64,000 nucleotides of DNA from Marinobacter sp. AC-23 (GCF_001858325.1 NZ_MBPP01000019.1:1-64000), one strand, 5' to 3'. Shown: positions 49,719-59,491, counted from the first letter of the stretch. Numbers and translations are program-made. The notes: generated from the sequence alone by a model not told the origin.

Positions 49719-50956
49719 TCGGCCTGCTTCTGATCGTTCTGTTTGCCCTGATAATTGGCACCGGGCTGTCTCTGGGGCTGCAATACGACCTGGGCTATAT
49801 TCGTATCAGTCTGGGTAACTACCTGCTCGAGACCAATTTTTGGGTTGGCCTTGCCCTGCTCATCGTAGTGATCGCGTTGATCGTTTTAACGATCAACCTT
49901 TTCCGCCGTATGCGACACGGCAGCGGGATGATTGCCGGCTGGGTTTCCCGAGGCAAAGAGCGCCGGGCAAGGCGTCGCACCACCCGGGGCCTGCTGGCTC
50001 TGGCGGAAGGAAACTGGCCAAGGGCCCGCAAAATGCTCACCTCGGCCGCAAGCCACGCAGACACCCCGCTTATTAATTATCTGGCGGCCGCCCAGGCAGC
50101 CTTCGAGTGCGGTGACCACGAGGCTGAGGACGAACTGCTAAGAAAGGCATTTGAAAGTACTCCGGGGTCAGATATGGCCGTGGGCATTACACAGGCCCAG
50201 CTTCAACTTGCGGGCAATCGCCTGGAACTGGCCCTAGCCACTCTGGTGCGCTTGCGCAAACAGTCTCCACACCACCCCTTTGTACTAAAGCTGCTCACAA
50301 ACACCTACCTTCGTCTTGAAGACTGGCGCGAGCTATCGAAGCTGCTACCGGAGCTGCGCAAGCGCAGCGTGCTGCCGGAATCAGAACTGGGAGAGATTGA
50401 GCGGCAGGTGTGGCATAACCTTTTAGAGCGAGCCGCTGAAGACTGTCGACGCCAGCAAAAGGACGATCCGCGCACATCACTGGAACCACTCACCCGGCTT
50501 TGGGATGAGCTGCCAGGTTTTCTGCGCAAAGACGAACAAACCATCGGTGACTATGCACGCCTGCTGGCAGATCTTGGTGATGAAGCTCAGACAGAAACCT
50601 TACTTCGCAAGGTGCTGCAAAACCATTGGAGCGATGACCTAGTCAACTTATATGGCCGCATAGAAGGTCGCAAACCAGGCGAACAACTGCTCACCGCCGA
50701 GCAGTGGCTAAAAGACCGACCTAACAATGCGGAGCTGCTGTTGGCACTGGGCCGATTGAGCCTTCGCAATGAATTGTGGGGCAAGGCCAGGGAATATTTC
50801 GAAACGAGCCTGAGGTTACGCCGCAGCAGGGAAGCGCTGGCAGAACTGAGCCGCCTAAGCGCCCACATGGGCGATGGTGAGTTGAGTATCAAACTTATGA
50901 TGCAGGGGCTGGCAACAGATAATGGGCTTCCAAAGCTGCCCATGCCAAAAGCTTGA
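49715..50956 (+). CDS. hemY: HemY family TPR membrane protein
   Basis: A 413-residue protein with two transmembrane helices (about 1-18 and 42-64) and a cytoplasmic or periplasmic TPR-like helical repeat region containing the family segments RGLLALAEGNWPRARKML and LLALGRLSLRNELWGKAREYFE. It ends the heme operon, just before a strong terminator. The role in late heme synthesis is inferred from conserved position; it is unrelated to the HemY protoporphyrinogen oxidase of Bacillus. Confidence 0.9.
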   Translation: MIGLLLIVLFALIIGTGLSLGLQYDLGYIRISLGNYLLETNFWVGLALLIVVIALIVLTINLFRRMRHGSGMIAGWVSRGKERRARRRTTRGLLALAEGNWPRARKMLTSAASHADTPLINYLAAAQAAFECGDHEAEDELLRKAFESTPGSDMAVGITQAQLQLAGNRLELALATLVRLRKQSPHHPFVLKLLTNTYLRLEDWRELSKLLPELRKRSVLPESELGEIERQVWHNLLERAAEDCRRQQKDDPRTSLEPLTRLWDELPGFLRKDEQTIGDYARLLADLGDEAQTETLLRKVLQNHWSDDLVNLYGRIEGRKPGEQLLTAEQWLKDRPNNAELLLALGRLSLRNELWGKAREYFETSLRLRRSREALAELSRLSAHMGDGELSIKLMMQGLATDNGLPKLPMPKA

Positions 50957-50962
50957 GAAAGA

Positions 50963-51005
50963 AACAAAGGTGTCAGAGCTTTCGCTCTGACACCTTTGTT
51001 GTTTT
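50963..51005. terminator. Bidirectional terminator between hemY and the flavin reductase gene
   Basis: A perfect 17-bp stem (50963-50979 with 50984-51000) with the four-base loop TTTC is followed by TTGTTTT-like sequence on the plus strand and flanked by A residues on the other. It ends hemC-hemY and, read from the minus strand, the convergent reductase-ubiD transcript. Confidence 0.95.
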
Positions 51006-52008
51006 AGCTCCGGGGTGCATACTCCAAAACATCAGAAAAGAATGCCTCAGACGGTAACCCTGCTTCTACCAAGGCGTCCATCAGTGTGTAGACCATCGTC
51101 GGCGAGCCGCTGGCGTGTACTTCCACGTTATTCCAGTCCATGCCAGAAGCCAAGACAGCGCGCACGAGCTGATCGTGATGCCCACTCCAGTCGCTATCCT
51201 CGTCATCACCCACCACGGGATTAAACGTGAAGCCAGGCCAGTCCTGCTCCCATTGCCGGGCCATGGATCTGAGATACATGTCTTCATGACGGCGAACTCC
51301 CCAGAACAGCTTTACCGGCTGAGCACAGGATGTAGCGCGCAAATAATCCACCAGGCTTTTCACCTGAGCAAACCCGGTGCCAGCTGCAACCAGAAGCAAC
51401 GGCTTTTCCGGCGCGCAGGCCAGGCAAGATTTACCATGGGGCAATTCCAGATTGACCGTTTCACCAGAGGTTAGCGCATCAATCACCTTTTGTGCTGACA
51501 CCCAATCGGGGGAGGCCTGGATATGCAGCTCAATATTCTGATCCAGCGGGCTGCTGGCGATAGAGAAATAGCAGGGTTCAGCATCTGGCAGGTTCACTGA
51601 CAGGTACTGGCCAGCATGAAAGGACAGCTCCCGCCGCCGTGGCAACTGAAGCTCAACCCGATACACATCATGATTGATAGAACTTACGTCCACGACATTT
51701 GCCTGAAACTTTCGGGGCTGGTTCTTTCCTGCAGCCATAACGGCGCTAATCTCCAGTTCAAGATGGTCCAACGCTGCGGTTCTGCACATCATCAGCCGCG
51801 CGCCGACCGGAATCGTCTGTTGGTTTCGGGTGTTCAATGCAGAGCCATTAAGCAGCTGGGCCTCGCAGAGCTCACATACGCCGTTTTTACAGGCGTGTGG
51901 AACGGCAATACCCGCACGGGCGGCAGCGCTCAGCAAGTCTTCGTCGGCGGCGGCCATGTAACGGATCGCGGATGGCTCAAGATTTACCCGCCACAGCCCA
52001 CTGTTCAT
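51004..52008 (-). CDS. Ferredoxin-type [2Fe-2S] flavin/NAD reductase
   Basis: A 334-residue protein. The N-terminal plant-type ferredoxin domain has CKNGVCELC plus a later MCRT cysteine, binding one [2Fe-2S]. The FAD domain has SFHAGQYLSVNLPD and CYFSIASSP, and the NAD domain has LLLVAAGTGFAQVKSLVDYL and EVHASGSPTMVYTL. Genes of this type are often labelled CDP-6-deoxy-delta-3,4-glucoseen reductase. Its constant position after ubiD suggests an electron-transfer role near quinone metabolism. The ATG lies two bases after the ubiD stop. Confidence 0.85.
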   Translation of the reverse strand: MNSGLWRVNLEPSAIRYMAAADEDLLSAAARAGIAVPHACKNGVCELCEAQLLNGSALNTRNQQTIPVGARLMMCRTAALDHLELEISAVMAAGKNQPRKFQANVVDVSSINHDVYRVELQLPRRRELSFHAGQYLSVNLPDAEPCYFSIASSPLDQNIELHIQASPDWVSAQKVIDALTSGETVNLELPHGKSCLACAPEKPLLLVAAGTGFAQVKSLVDYLRATSCAQPVKLFWGVRRHEDMYLRSMARQWEQDWPGFTFNPVVGDDEDSDWSGHHDQLVRAVLASGMDWNNVEVHASGSPTMVYTLMDALVEAGLPSEAFFSDVLEYAPRS

Positions 52009-52009
52009 A

Positions 52010-53497
52010 TTAATCGGGGCGAACAGGTGCGGTTTCAATCCCTAAGCTATCCCAGAGCTCGTCCACCCGCTGTTTTACGGCGTCGGTCATGGCAATAGGC
52101 TCGCCCCACTCACGAGTTGTCTCGCCCGGCCATTTATTGGTGGCGTCCATCCCCATTTTGGAGCCAAGGCCAGACACTGGTGAAGCAAAATCGAGATAAT
52201 CAATGGGCGTATTTTCTACCAGCATGGTGTCACGCGCAGGATCCATCCGGGTAGTAATGGCCCAGATAACATCTTCCCAGTTACGGGCATCCACATCGTC
52301 GTCGGTCACGATCACGAACTTGGTATACATAAACTGCCGTAAAAACGACCATACACCCATCATCACGCGCTTGGCATGGCCTGGGTACTGCTTCTTCATG
52401 GTCACCACTGCAAGGCGATACGAGCAGCCTTCCGGCGGTAGATAGAAATCCACAATTTCAGGGAACTGTTTTTGCAGAATGGGAATAAAAACTTCGTTCA
52501 GCGCCACACCCAAAATGGCCGGTTCATCCGGTGGCCGGCCGGTGTAGGTGCTGTGATAAATCGGATTTTTGCGGTGAGTCATGCGCTCAACGGTGAACAC
52601 AGGAAACTCGTCCACTTCGTTGTAGTAACCGGTGTGGTCCCCGAACGGGCCTTCCGGCGCATGGTCATCGGGATAAATAAAACCTTCCAACACAATCTCT
52701 GCGCTAGCTGGCACCTGCAGATCACTGAGACCACACTGCACCAACTCGGTACGACTACCCCGTAGCAAACCGGCAAACGCATACTCGGAAAGCGAATCGG
52801 GCACGGGCGTTACGGCACCCAAGATGGTAGCCGGGTCCGCACCAAGAGCCACTGCTACCGGATAGGGTTTCCCAGGGTTCTCTTTCTGAAACTCCTGAAA
52901 ATCGAGTGCCCCGCCACGATGACTTAACCAACGCATGATCAACCGGTTACGACCAATCACCTGCTGCCGGTATATGCCAAGGTTCTGCCGTTCTTTGTGC
53001 GGCCCACGGGTAATCACCAACGGCCAGGTAACCAGCGGCCCTGCATCACCGGGCCAGCAGTGCTGTACCGGAATCTGGTACAGGTCGACCTTATCTTTGT
53101 CGATCACCACGTCCTGGCAGGGCGCAGACCTGAGCACTTTTGGACTCATGCGCATCACCTGCCGAAGCAGTGGCAGCTTCTCGATCGCGTCTTTGAAGCC
53201 CTTAGGGGGATCCGGTTCTTTGAGATAAGCCAACAGCTTGCCGATGTCACGGAGCGCTGTTACGTCGTCCTGCCCCATGCCCAGAGCGACTCTTCTGGTG
53301 GTGCCGAAGAGATTGGCAAGCACGGGCATGTCGTAGCCCTTAGGGTTTTCAAACAACAACGCAGGCCCACCTGCCCGCAATGTGCGGTCGCAGATTTCGG
53401 TCATTTCCAGATGGGGGTCTACTTCAACTGAGATACGCTTCAGTTCGCCCAGCTTCTCCAACTGGTCGATGAAGTCCCGCAAGTCGTTGTATTTCAT
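52010..53497 (-). CDS. ubiD: 3-octaprenyl-4-hydroxybenzoate decarboxylase UbiD
   Basis: A 495-residue prenylated-FMN decarboxylase of ubiquinone synthesis. The family stretches [49 protein letters not shown] and [21 protein letters not shown] are all intact, including the Arg/Glu residues of the active site. It lies downstream of rho, past the inverted-repeat element, and upstream of the flavin reductase gene. Confidence 0.95.
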   Translation of the reverse strand: MKYNDLRDFIDQLEKLGELKRISVEVDPHLEMTEICDRTLRAGGPALLFENPKGYDMPVLANLFGTTRRVALGMGQDDVTALRDIGKLLAYLKEPDPPKGFKDAIEKLPLLRQVMRMSPKVLRSAPCQDVVIDKDKVDLYQIPVQHCWPGDAGPLVTWPLVITRGPHKERQNLGIYRQQVIGRNRLIMRWLSHRGGALDFQEFQKENPGKPYPVAVALGADPATILGAVTPVPDSLSEYAFAGLLRGSRTELVQCGLSDLQVPASAEIVLEGFIYPDDHAPEGPFGDHTGYYNEVDEFPVFTVERMTHRKNPIYHSTYTGRPPDEPAILGVALNEVFIPILQKQFPEIVDFYLPPEGCSYRLAVVTMKKQYPGHAKRVMMGVWSFLRQFMYTKFVIVTDDDVDARNWEDVIWAITTRMDPARDTMLVENTPIDYLDFASPVSGLGSKMGMDATNKWPGETTREWGEPIAMTDAVKQRVDELWDSLGIETAPVRPD

Positions 53498-53556
53498 CGT
53501 TGGCTCCGTTCCCGGTTAGCTTCTAATACGGAGTTCACCGCCTTCAAGACTTCTCG

Positions 53557-53683
53557 TCAGGTGCCAGAACGCAATGAGGGCCTGCTTTCCCAGACACGCC
53601 GTAAACCCATCCCTGGGGGCTTGATCTTGCCATCCATGGCAAGACACAGTCTGGGAAAGCAGGCCCTCACCGCGTTCACCTGA
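53557..53683. repeat. Long inverted-repeat element between rho and ubiD
   Basis: Two perfect 21-base arms (53575-53595 and 53649-53669) flank a 53-base loop. Outside them, GAACGC pairs with GCGTTC and TCAGGT with ACCTGA. Inside the loop, CTTGCCAT (53626-53633) pairs with ATGGCAAG (53636-53643). The whole folds into a cruciform- or hairpin-like structure without a U tract. It has the look of a dispersed extragenic palindromic or MITE-like repeat, which I recall in marine gammaproteobacteria but cannot verify. It could also protect or end the rho transcript. Confidence 0.8.
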
Positions 53684-53715
53684 TCGCCAGTTAGCTCAAA
53701 ACTAGGACTCTAGAT

Positions 53716-54977
53716 CTAGCGGCGCTTCATCGACTGGAAGAACTCGTCGTTGGTCTTGGTCTCTTTGAGCTTGTCCAGCAAGAACTCGATGGCCGCAGTG
53801 TCGTCGTCCATGGAGTGCAGCAGCTTACGCAGAATCCATACACGCTGGATATCCGCGTCGCTCATCAGCAGGTCCTCGCGGCGGGTGCCGGAACTGCGAA
53901 TGTTGATAGCAGGATATACACGTTTCTCGGCAATCTTGCGATCCAGGTGAATTTCCATGTTACCTGTGCCCTTGAATTCCTCGTAGATCACTTCGTCCAT
54001 TTTGGAACCGGTGTTCACCAGGGCCGTCGCAAGAATCGTCAGGCTTCCGCCTTCCTCTACATTACGGGCCGCACCGAAGAAACGCTTAGGCTTCTCTAGC
54101 GCATGGGCATCCACACCACCGGTCAATACTTTGCCCGAGGATGGAATCACCGTGTTGTAAGCACGAGCCAGACGAGTGATGGAATCCAACAGGATAACCA
54201 CGTCCTTCTTGTGCTCAACCAGGCGTTTGGCCTTCTCGATCACCATTTCGGCAACCTGAACGTGACGCGCAGGTGGCTCATCGAAGGTGGAAGCAATTAC
54301 TTCGCCGCGCACGGTGCGCTGCATTTCAGTCACTTCTTCCGGGCGCTCATCAATCAATAGCACAATGATGTGGCATTCTGGATGATTGCGGGCAATGGAT
54401 TGGGCAATACTCTGCATCAGCAGGGTTTTACCGGCCTTGGGTGGCGATACAATCAAACCACGCTGGCCTTTGCCGATGGGCGCAACCAGATCCAACACGC
54501 GGGACGACAAATCCTCGGTGCTACCATTACCGGTTTCCAGTTGCATACGTTCATCAGGAAACAGCGGCGTCAGGTTTTCAAACAGGATTTTGTTACGGGC
54601 GTTGTCCGGCTTGTCGAAGTTAATCTCAGCGACCTTCAACAGGGCAAAGTAGCGCTCACCGTCTTTTGGCGGACGAATCTTGCCAGCAACGGTATCACCG
54701 GTGCGCAGGTTGAAGCGACGGATCTGGCTGGGGGACACGTAAATGTCGTCTGGCCCGGCAAGGTAGGAGCGTCCGCAGAGCGGAGGAAGCCGAAACCGTC
54801 CTGCAAAATCTCCAGTACGCCATCGCCATAAATGTCTTCGCCGCCTTTTGCATGCTTCTTCAGAATGGTGAAGATCACATCCTGTTTGCGTGAGCGTGCT
54901 AGGTTATCGAGGCCCATCTCTTGCGCGATGTCGAGCAATTCGGGCATGGAGTTCTGCTTGAGTTCGGTAAGGTTCAT
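53716..54977 (-). CDS. rho: Transcription termination factor Rho (apparent frameshift near 54768)
   Basis: 420 residues when one base is restored, against 419 in E. coli. The N-terminus ([40 protein letters not shown]) and the RNA-binding DGFGFLRS segment precede the break at GCTCCTACC; the expected [19 protein letters not shown] bridges it. The ATPase part has [16 protein letters not shown] (Walker A), the Q-loop region and the invariant end FFQSMKRR. Rho is normally essential in this group and the rest is perfectly conserved, so the frameshift is almost certainly a sequence error. Confidence 0.95.
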
Positions 54978-55160
54978 AAGTTATTAGATTTTCAAGAATG
55001 GAAGTAAACGGATATTGGAATGACGGGGGTGCCCCTGAACATATTTTTTAAAATCGTTGTCAAAACAGATGCTGGCCGATGAAGCAACCGGTGCGGATAG
55101 AATCCGGAATAAATAACTGAAGCCAGTAGAGTGGGAACAACCGTTCGTAGGGCAAGAGCG

Positions 55161-55190
55161 ATAATCTGCTACCTTGGTAACCATTGTCAA
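55161..55190 (-). promoter_or_regulatory. Predicted sigma-70 promoter of rho
   Basis: On the minus strand TTGACA (55185-55190) and GATTAT (55161-55166) are 18 bases apart. This leaves a rho leader of about 175 bases, long enough for the autogenous attenuation known for rho. The whole divergent gap 54978-55343 holds no coding frame I can support; the moaB side shows CGGAG before its ATG. Confidence 0.55.
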
Positions 55191-55343
55191 GTCCGCAGGC
55201 CAAATTAACGCCAAAATTCCATCAAGATCACCGGAAATTGATCCAGGAGACCTCCCTCTGAGGGGTTACTCCCTTCCATTCCCCGCCACTCAAAGGGATA
55301 CTGGTAGCCAAAATTTTCCCTGTGATTTTCGGAGTAGATTCCC

Positions 55344-55916
55344 ATGAGCAGTGAACTCGCCAGCAAACTCAAACCTCTCAATGTCGCGATTCTTACGGTC
55401 TCCGATACCCGCGGGTTTGATGAAGATTCCTCCGGTCAATTTCTTGAAGACAGTGTTGTTGAAGCCGGGCACAAACTGATTTCAAGGCGCATACTGCCAG
55501 ATGACATTTATCTGGTGCGAGCGGCCATGTCATCCTGGATTGCAGAGCCGGATGTTCATGTGGTGATCATTACCGGTGGCACCGGTTTTTACGAGCGCGA
55601 CAGTACCCCGGAAGCTGTTGCACCGCTGCTCGATAAATTCATTGAAGGGTTTGGCGAGGAATTCCGCCGCCAGTCCGCCTCGGAAATTGGCACCTCCACC
55701 ATTCAATCCAGAGCTTTTGGCGGCCTTGCCAACCATACGGCTATTTTCTGCCTGCCGGGTTCCACCGGAGCTTGTCGCACGGGCTGGAACGGTATTCTCA
55801 GCACCCAACTCGACAGTCGCCACGGCCCCTGCAACTTTTCGGCGCTGGTCGGCAGCAAACCGGAGCGCGCTGTTGAACGCCTTCAACAAGTTATTGGCAA
55901 GCGCGCCGCACGCTAA
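55344..55916 (+). CDS. moaB: Molybdenum cofactor biosynthesis protein MoaB
   Basis: A 190-residue MogA/MoaB-type protein that adenylylates molybdopterin or supports its metal insertion. It shows [26 protein letters not shown] and the binding loop [20 protein letters not shown], followed by [15 protein letters not shown]. It heads a tight moaB-moeA-moaD-moaE operon, opposite the formate dehydrogenase genes. Confidence 0.93.
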   Translation: MSSELASKLKPLNVAILTVSDTRGFDEDSSGQFLEDSVVEAGHKLISRRILPDDIYLVRAAMSSWIAEPDVHVVIITGGTGFYERDSTPEAVAPLLDKFIEGFGEEFRRQSASEIGTSTIQSRAFGGLANHTAIFCLPGSTGACRTGWNGILSTQLDSRHGPCNFSALVGSKPERAVERLQQVIGKRAAR

Positions 55917-55938
55917 TTCTGAACACGGAGAGAAAACC

Positions 55939-57150
55939 ATGGCAGCCAATCTGACGCCGGTTGATGAGGCTATCGCCCACCTCTTGAGCAAAGCGCCGGT
56001 GATTACGGCAACCGAGCTTTTGCCCCTCACAGAAAGCCTGGGCAGGATACTGGCTCACGATTATCATGTGCCGGCGGATGTGCCACCCGCGGATAACAGC
56101 GCGGTGGATGGCTACGCCCTGCGCGCTGAAGATTATGTTCACGGTCAGGCTCTGTCGGTGTCTGGCCGAATCCCCGCTGGCTCTGCGCCTGGCTTGTTGC
56201 AACCAGGCACGGCTGTCCGCATCTTCACCGGCTCCGAGATTCCAGCCGGTGCTGACACGGTCATCATGCAGGAGCGGGTCGAGGTTACAGACAACGGCAT
56301 CCTCATCAACGGCGAAGTAAAAGCCGATCAGAACATGCGCAGGCGCGGCCATGATCTTGCTGAAGGCAGCCTGGGCCTGGCAAAAGGTATAAAAATCCGA
56401 CCCCAGGAAATGGGCCTTCTGGCGTCCATGGGTGTAGCCGAAGTTGCTGTGGTGAAGAAACTGCGGGTGGCGATTCTGTCAACAGGTGATGAATTGGTAG
56501 AGCCAGGCGCTCCCTTGGGGCCCGGCCAGATTTACAACACCAACCGTTTCACCCTGCTTGGTCTTTTGGCAGAGGCAGGTTGTGAGGTCGTGCTGTGTGA
56601 AACCCTGCGGGATACACGTTCTGCTACCCGGGAAACCCTTGAACGCGCAGCTGCAGCAGCGGATCTCGTTATTACCAGCGGCGGTGTTTCTGTCGGTGAG
56701 GAAGACCACGTGCGAGCGGTGCTGGAAGAGTTCGGGCAACTGTTGCTGTGGCGTATGGCGATCAAACCCGGCAAGCCTCTGGCGTTTGGCTCGATCAAGG
56801 GCACACCGGTATTCGGCCTGCCAGGCAATCCGGCTTCGGTACTGGTAACCTTTCTGATGGTGGGGATGCCTTACATCCGCACTTGCCAGGGGCGCTTGCA
56901 GATTCACCCTGTAGGTCAGCAGGTGCCTGCAGCCCTTAATGTTACTTCGCCCTCGGCACGCAGAGAGTTCCTGCGTGCGCGCACGGAATCAGTTGACGGA
57001 AAAATTCAGGTCACCGCTTATACAAACCAAAGTTCTGGCGCGCTGAGTTCTGCCTGTTGGTCAGGTGGACTTGCAGTGGTTCCGGAACACGCGATGATTG
57101 CAGAGGGAGACCTGCTGACCTATTACCCATTCACTGAGTTATTGAGCTGA
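55939..57150 (+). CDS. moeA: Molybdopterin molybdenumtransferase MoeA
   Basis: A 403-residue enzyme inserting molybdenum into adenylylated molybdopterin. The start is the ATG at 55939 behind CGGAGAG, although the frame stays open upstream through moaB. Signatures are DVPPADNSAVDGYALRA, RIFTGSEIPAGADTVIMQE, VAILSTGDELVEPG, VITSGGVSVGEEDHV and KPGKPLAFG. Only one base separates its stop from moaD. Confidence 0.95.
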   Translation: MAANLTPVDEAIAHLLSKAPVITATELLPLTESLGRILAHDYHVPADVPPADNSAVDGYALRAEDYVHGQALSVSGRIPAGSAPGLLQPGTAVRIFTGSEIPAGADTVIMQERVEVTDNGILINGEVKADQNMRRRGHDLAEGSLGLAKGIKIRPQEMGLLASMGVAEVAVVKKLRVAILSTGDELVEPGAPLGPGQIYNTNRFTLLGLLAEAGCEVVLCETLRDTRSATRETLERAAAAADLVITSGGVSVGEEDHVRAVLEEFGQLLLWRMAIKPGKPLAFGSIKGTPVFGLPGNPASVLVTFLMVGMPYIRTCQGRLQIHPVGQQVPAALNVTSPSARREFLRARTESVDGKIQVTAYTNQSSGALSSACWSGGLAVVPEHAMIAEGDLLTYYPFTELLS

Positions 57151-57151
57151 T

Positions 57152-57412
57152 ATGACTGACCAGACCCTGACCGTTCGTTTTTTTGCCCGCCTCAGGGAAG
57201 AGTTGGGTACGGAACAACTCACGTTGCCGGCAGACACGGACCAGACCGCTGGCGACCTGCTTGCAACGCTGGCAAGCCGCGGCGGCCCTTGGGCACAACT
57301 GCAAGGTAGCCAGCCGGTGATGATTGCGATCAATCAGGCTATGGCCAAGCCTGGAGCGCCAGTGAAGGCCGGGGATGAAGTGGCGTTCTTCCCTCCGGTA
57401 ACAGGGGGTTAG
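57152..57412 (+). CDS. moaD: Molybdopterin synthase small subunit MoaD
   Basis: An 86-residue beta-grasp sulfur carrier. It ends in FFPPVTGG, the C-terminal Gly-Gly that is thiocarboxylated before sulfur transfer to precursor Z. It lies between moeA and moaE with one-base gaps, so the two synthase subunits are made together. Confidence 0.95.
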   Translation: MTDQTLTVRFFARLREELGTEQLTLPADTDQTAGDLLATLASRGGPWAQLQGSQPVMIAINQAMAKPGAPVKAGDEVAFFPPVTGG

Positions 57413-57413
57413 G

Positions 57414-57863
57414 ATGATAAGTATTCAGACTGAGGATTTTGATTGCGGTGCCGAGTATACCGCTCTGAGGGGCAGCGGCGCCGGTACTGGAGCCATTGCT
57501 ACCTTCACAGGGCTGGTGCGGGATAGCGGCGATACGCAGGATGTGTCGGGCTTGTTTCTGGAACATTATCCGGGGATGACGGAGCAGGTGATTGCCGGGT
57601 TGATCGAGGAGGCGTCGCGGCGCTGGGATGTGCGTAAAACGCGGGTGATTCATCGGGTTGGAAGGTTGTTGCTGCAGGAGCAGATCGTATTTGTGGGTGT
57701 GTGCAGCGCCCATCGCGGGGATGCGTTTGCGGCTTGCGAGTTTATTATGGACGCCTTGAAAACTTCGGCGCCGTTCTGGAAGAAGGAGCTCTCTGAGGCC
57801 GGGGAGCATTGGGTGGAGCAGAAGGCTTCAGATGTTGCTCGGGGTGAGGCTTGGGATAAGTAG
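57414..57863 (+). CDS. moaE: Molybdopterin synthase large subunit MoaE
   Basis: A 149-residue catalytic subunit. The fold signatures GAIATFTGLVRD, LFLEHYPGMTE, VGRLLLQEQIVFVGVCSAHRGDAFAACEFIMD and the lysine-bearing APFWKKE are present. It receives the MoaD C-terminus and adds two sulfurs to precursor Z. It ends the operon and converges on the TusA-like gene with 13 bases between stops; no terminator is evident there. Confidence 0.95.
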   Translation: MISIQTEDFDCGAEYTALRGSGAGTGAIATFTGLVRDSGDTQDVSGLFLEHYPGMTEQVIAGLIEEASRRWDVRKTRVIHRVGRLLLQEQIVFVGVCSAHRGDAFAACEFIMDALKTSAPFWKKELSEAGEHWVEQKASDVARGEAWDK

Positions 57864-57876
57864 CCCCGAACGTCAA

Positions 57877-58116
57877 TTATGCCAGACAGATACAATAACG
57901 GAGGACGCCTGCGCCCTCCTCCCGGATCCATTCAATCCGGTGGCCGGCTATCTCACACAGCGCTTGTAAATCCCGACGGCCGGTGGGGTCATCGGCCAGG
58001 AATTCGACGTGTGTCCCGCTGGGCAAACCCTGAATGCGCTTTTTAAAGCGCAAAACGGGGAGAGGACACACCAAACCGATCGCATCGATTTGGTGTGTTT
58101 CTGATTGTTCAGTCAA
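57877..58116 (-). CDS. TusA-family sulfur carrier
   Basis: A 79-residue protein with the TusA motif DAIGLVCPLPVLRFKKRI, whose Cys carries persulfide sulfur. It starts at TTG 58116, overlapping the stop of the preceding 42-codon gene by eight bases. At the end of a formate dehydrogenase operon it may help sulfur delivery to the molybdenum cofactor, a step done by FdhD elsewhere. This role is an inference from position; general TusA tRNA-thiolation function is the alternative. Confidence 0.75.
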   Translation of the reverse strand: MTEQSETHQIDAIGLVCPLPVLRFKKRIQGLPSGTHVEFLADDPTGRRDLQALCEIAGHRIEWIREEGAGVLRYCICLA

Positions 58117-58237
58117 GACGCACGCTCGTTGCGCTGCTTTCTTGCTCGGCTGATGACCATCCGAACTGACCCAGAACCACCGGGGCGGCGGAGGCAATCA
58201 CCAGGGAAGCGACAAATGCAGAAATCATAACTTTCAC
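58109..58237 (-). CDS. 42-residue signal-peptide-like protein in the formate dehydrogenase operon
   Basis: A short gene with AGGAG seven bases before a GTG start; the start overlaps the gamma-subunit stop (GTGA). The hydrophobic stretch MISAFVASLVIASAAPVVLG looks like a cleavable signal or single membrane helix, leaving about 20 polar residues. The stop overlaps the TTG start of the TusA-like gene. Overlaps at both ends indicate that it is translated. I do not recognise a family; it may be a small membrane partner of the dehydrogenase. Confidence 0.6.
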   Translation of the reverse strand: MKVMISAFVASLVIASAAPVVLGQFGWSSAEQESSATSVRLD

Positions 58238-59406
58238 GATAATTCTCCTTTGCTTTGCTTGGCCTCCACCTCGGCCACCCACAGATCGTGGTGCTGGCGC
58301 GCCCATTCCACATCAACCTCACCGTTACCCATGGCATCGAACGCACCTTCCATACCAACGGTGCCAATATAAATGTGCGCAATAATGGCGAGCATCATGA
58401 CGAAAGCCATGATCGAGTGCCAGATGTTGGCATACTGCATCTCTTCGTGCGGCGTCAGGGCCGTAGCGAACTCCGTTCCCAGGACACTGTTTATGACGCT
58501 AAATGTCTCGGCGAACATGGGCATTTGAAACGGGAACAGCAGCGATAGGCCAGACAGAGAGACCGAGAAGCCCAACACCATAACGGCCCAGAAAACAATC
58601 TTCTGACCGGCGTTGAATTTTTTTGCTGAAGGATGGGATTTGGTAAAAATACCGCCGCCCGCCTTGAGCCACTGCCAATCCAGTTTGCCAGGGATGTTGT
58701 GCGCCACCCACATAAAAAACGTCATCACCAGACCGAGCATAAAAGACCAGGAAATATTGTTGTGAACCCACTTCGAACCAGCGGCCAGAGTCGCAAAGAC
58801 GTCGGGCCCCATCACAGGGATCAGGAAGCTCCGCCCCATCAGGGTAATGAGCCCGGTTAGGCCCAGCGCAATAAACGAGCCGGCCAGCAGCCAGTGACCA
58901 AAACGCTCGATGGCTTTGAATCGCTGAACCGTGGTGCCTGAAGGGCCGCCATCGATCATGATTTTGCCGCGAATGAGATAAAACACCGCCAGCAGGGCGA
59001 TGAAACCTAAGAGCGCGCCGCCGCCATAGGTGATGATCGGTCCCTCGCGCAGCTTATACCAGCTTATTCCTCCGTTCTGGATCATGACGTCAGCCGCAGG
59101 CCCACGAACCTGTGTGTTGGCGTCGAATTCGTTATAGCGAATGGAGCGGTATGTGTCTGCGTCAGAAACCCCGCCGCGGGTACCTAGTTGATCGGTCATC
59201 GGCGCCGCATTGGCTGGATCACCAAGATTCTCAGACCGGAAAGTCTCGTCAACTTTCAACTTCTGCTGACGAGCCATAATGTCTTCCAGGGTTTGAGCGC
59301 CCCCGGTCGCTGTGCGATCAACCGCGGGGGCCTCTTCCGCCCAGACAGAATTAAATGACAGTGTCGCCAGTACAAAGACGGCGGCACCCAATAGTTTCAA
59401 GTTCAT
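58234..59406 (-). CDS. Formate dehydrogenase gamma subunit (cytochrome b556)
   Basis: A 390-residue membrane subunit. A signal peptide (KLLGAAVFVLATLSFNSVWA) and a roughly 110-residue periplasmic extension are followed by about five transmembrane helices. Heme-ligand candidates are RFKAIERFGHWLLAGS, KWVHNNISW and NIWHSIMAFVMMLAIIAHIYIG. It passes electrons from formate to quinone. The N-terminal extension sets it apart from the short FdnI of E. coli and resembles the longer Shewanella-type subunits. 85 bases separate it from the beta gene. Confidence 0.9.
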   Translation of the reverse strand: MNLKLLGAAVFVLATLSFNSVWAEEAPAVDRTATGGAQTLEDIMARQQKLKVDETFRSENLGDPANAAPMTDQLGTRGGVSDADTYRSIRYNEFDANTQVRGPAADVMIQNGGISWYKLREGPIITYGGGALLGFIALLAVFYLIRGKIMIDGGPSGTTVQRFKAIERFGHWLLAGSFIALGLTGLITLMGRSFLIPVMGPDVFATLAAGSKWVHNNISWSFMLGLVMTFFMWVAHNIPGKLDWQWLKAGGGIFTKSHPSAKKFNAGQKIVFWAVMVLGFSVSLSGLSLLFPFQMPMFAETFSVINSVLGTEFATALTPHEEMQYANIWHSIMAFVMMLAIIAHIYIGTVGMEGAFDAMGNGEVDVEWARQHHDLWVAEVEAKQSKGELS

Positions 59407-59491
59407 GAGAGCACTCCAACGGAATCAACAAGAAGAAGTCTTTGCCTCAATATATTCCGGGGCCGAAAGGCCCCGGAACACTCAGGCGAGC

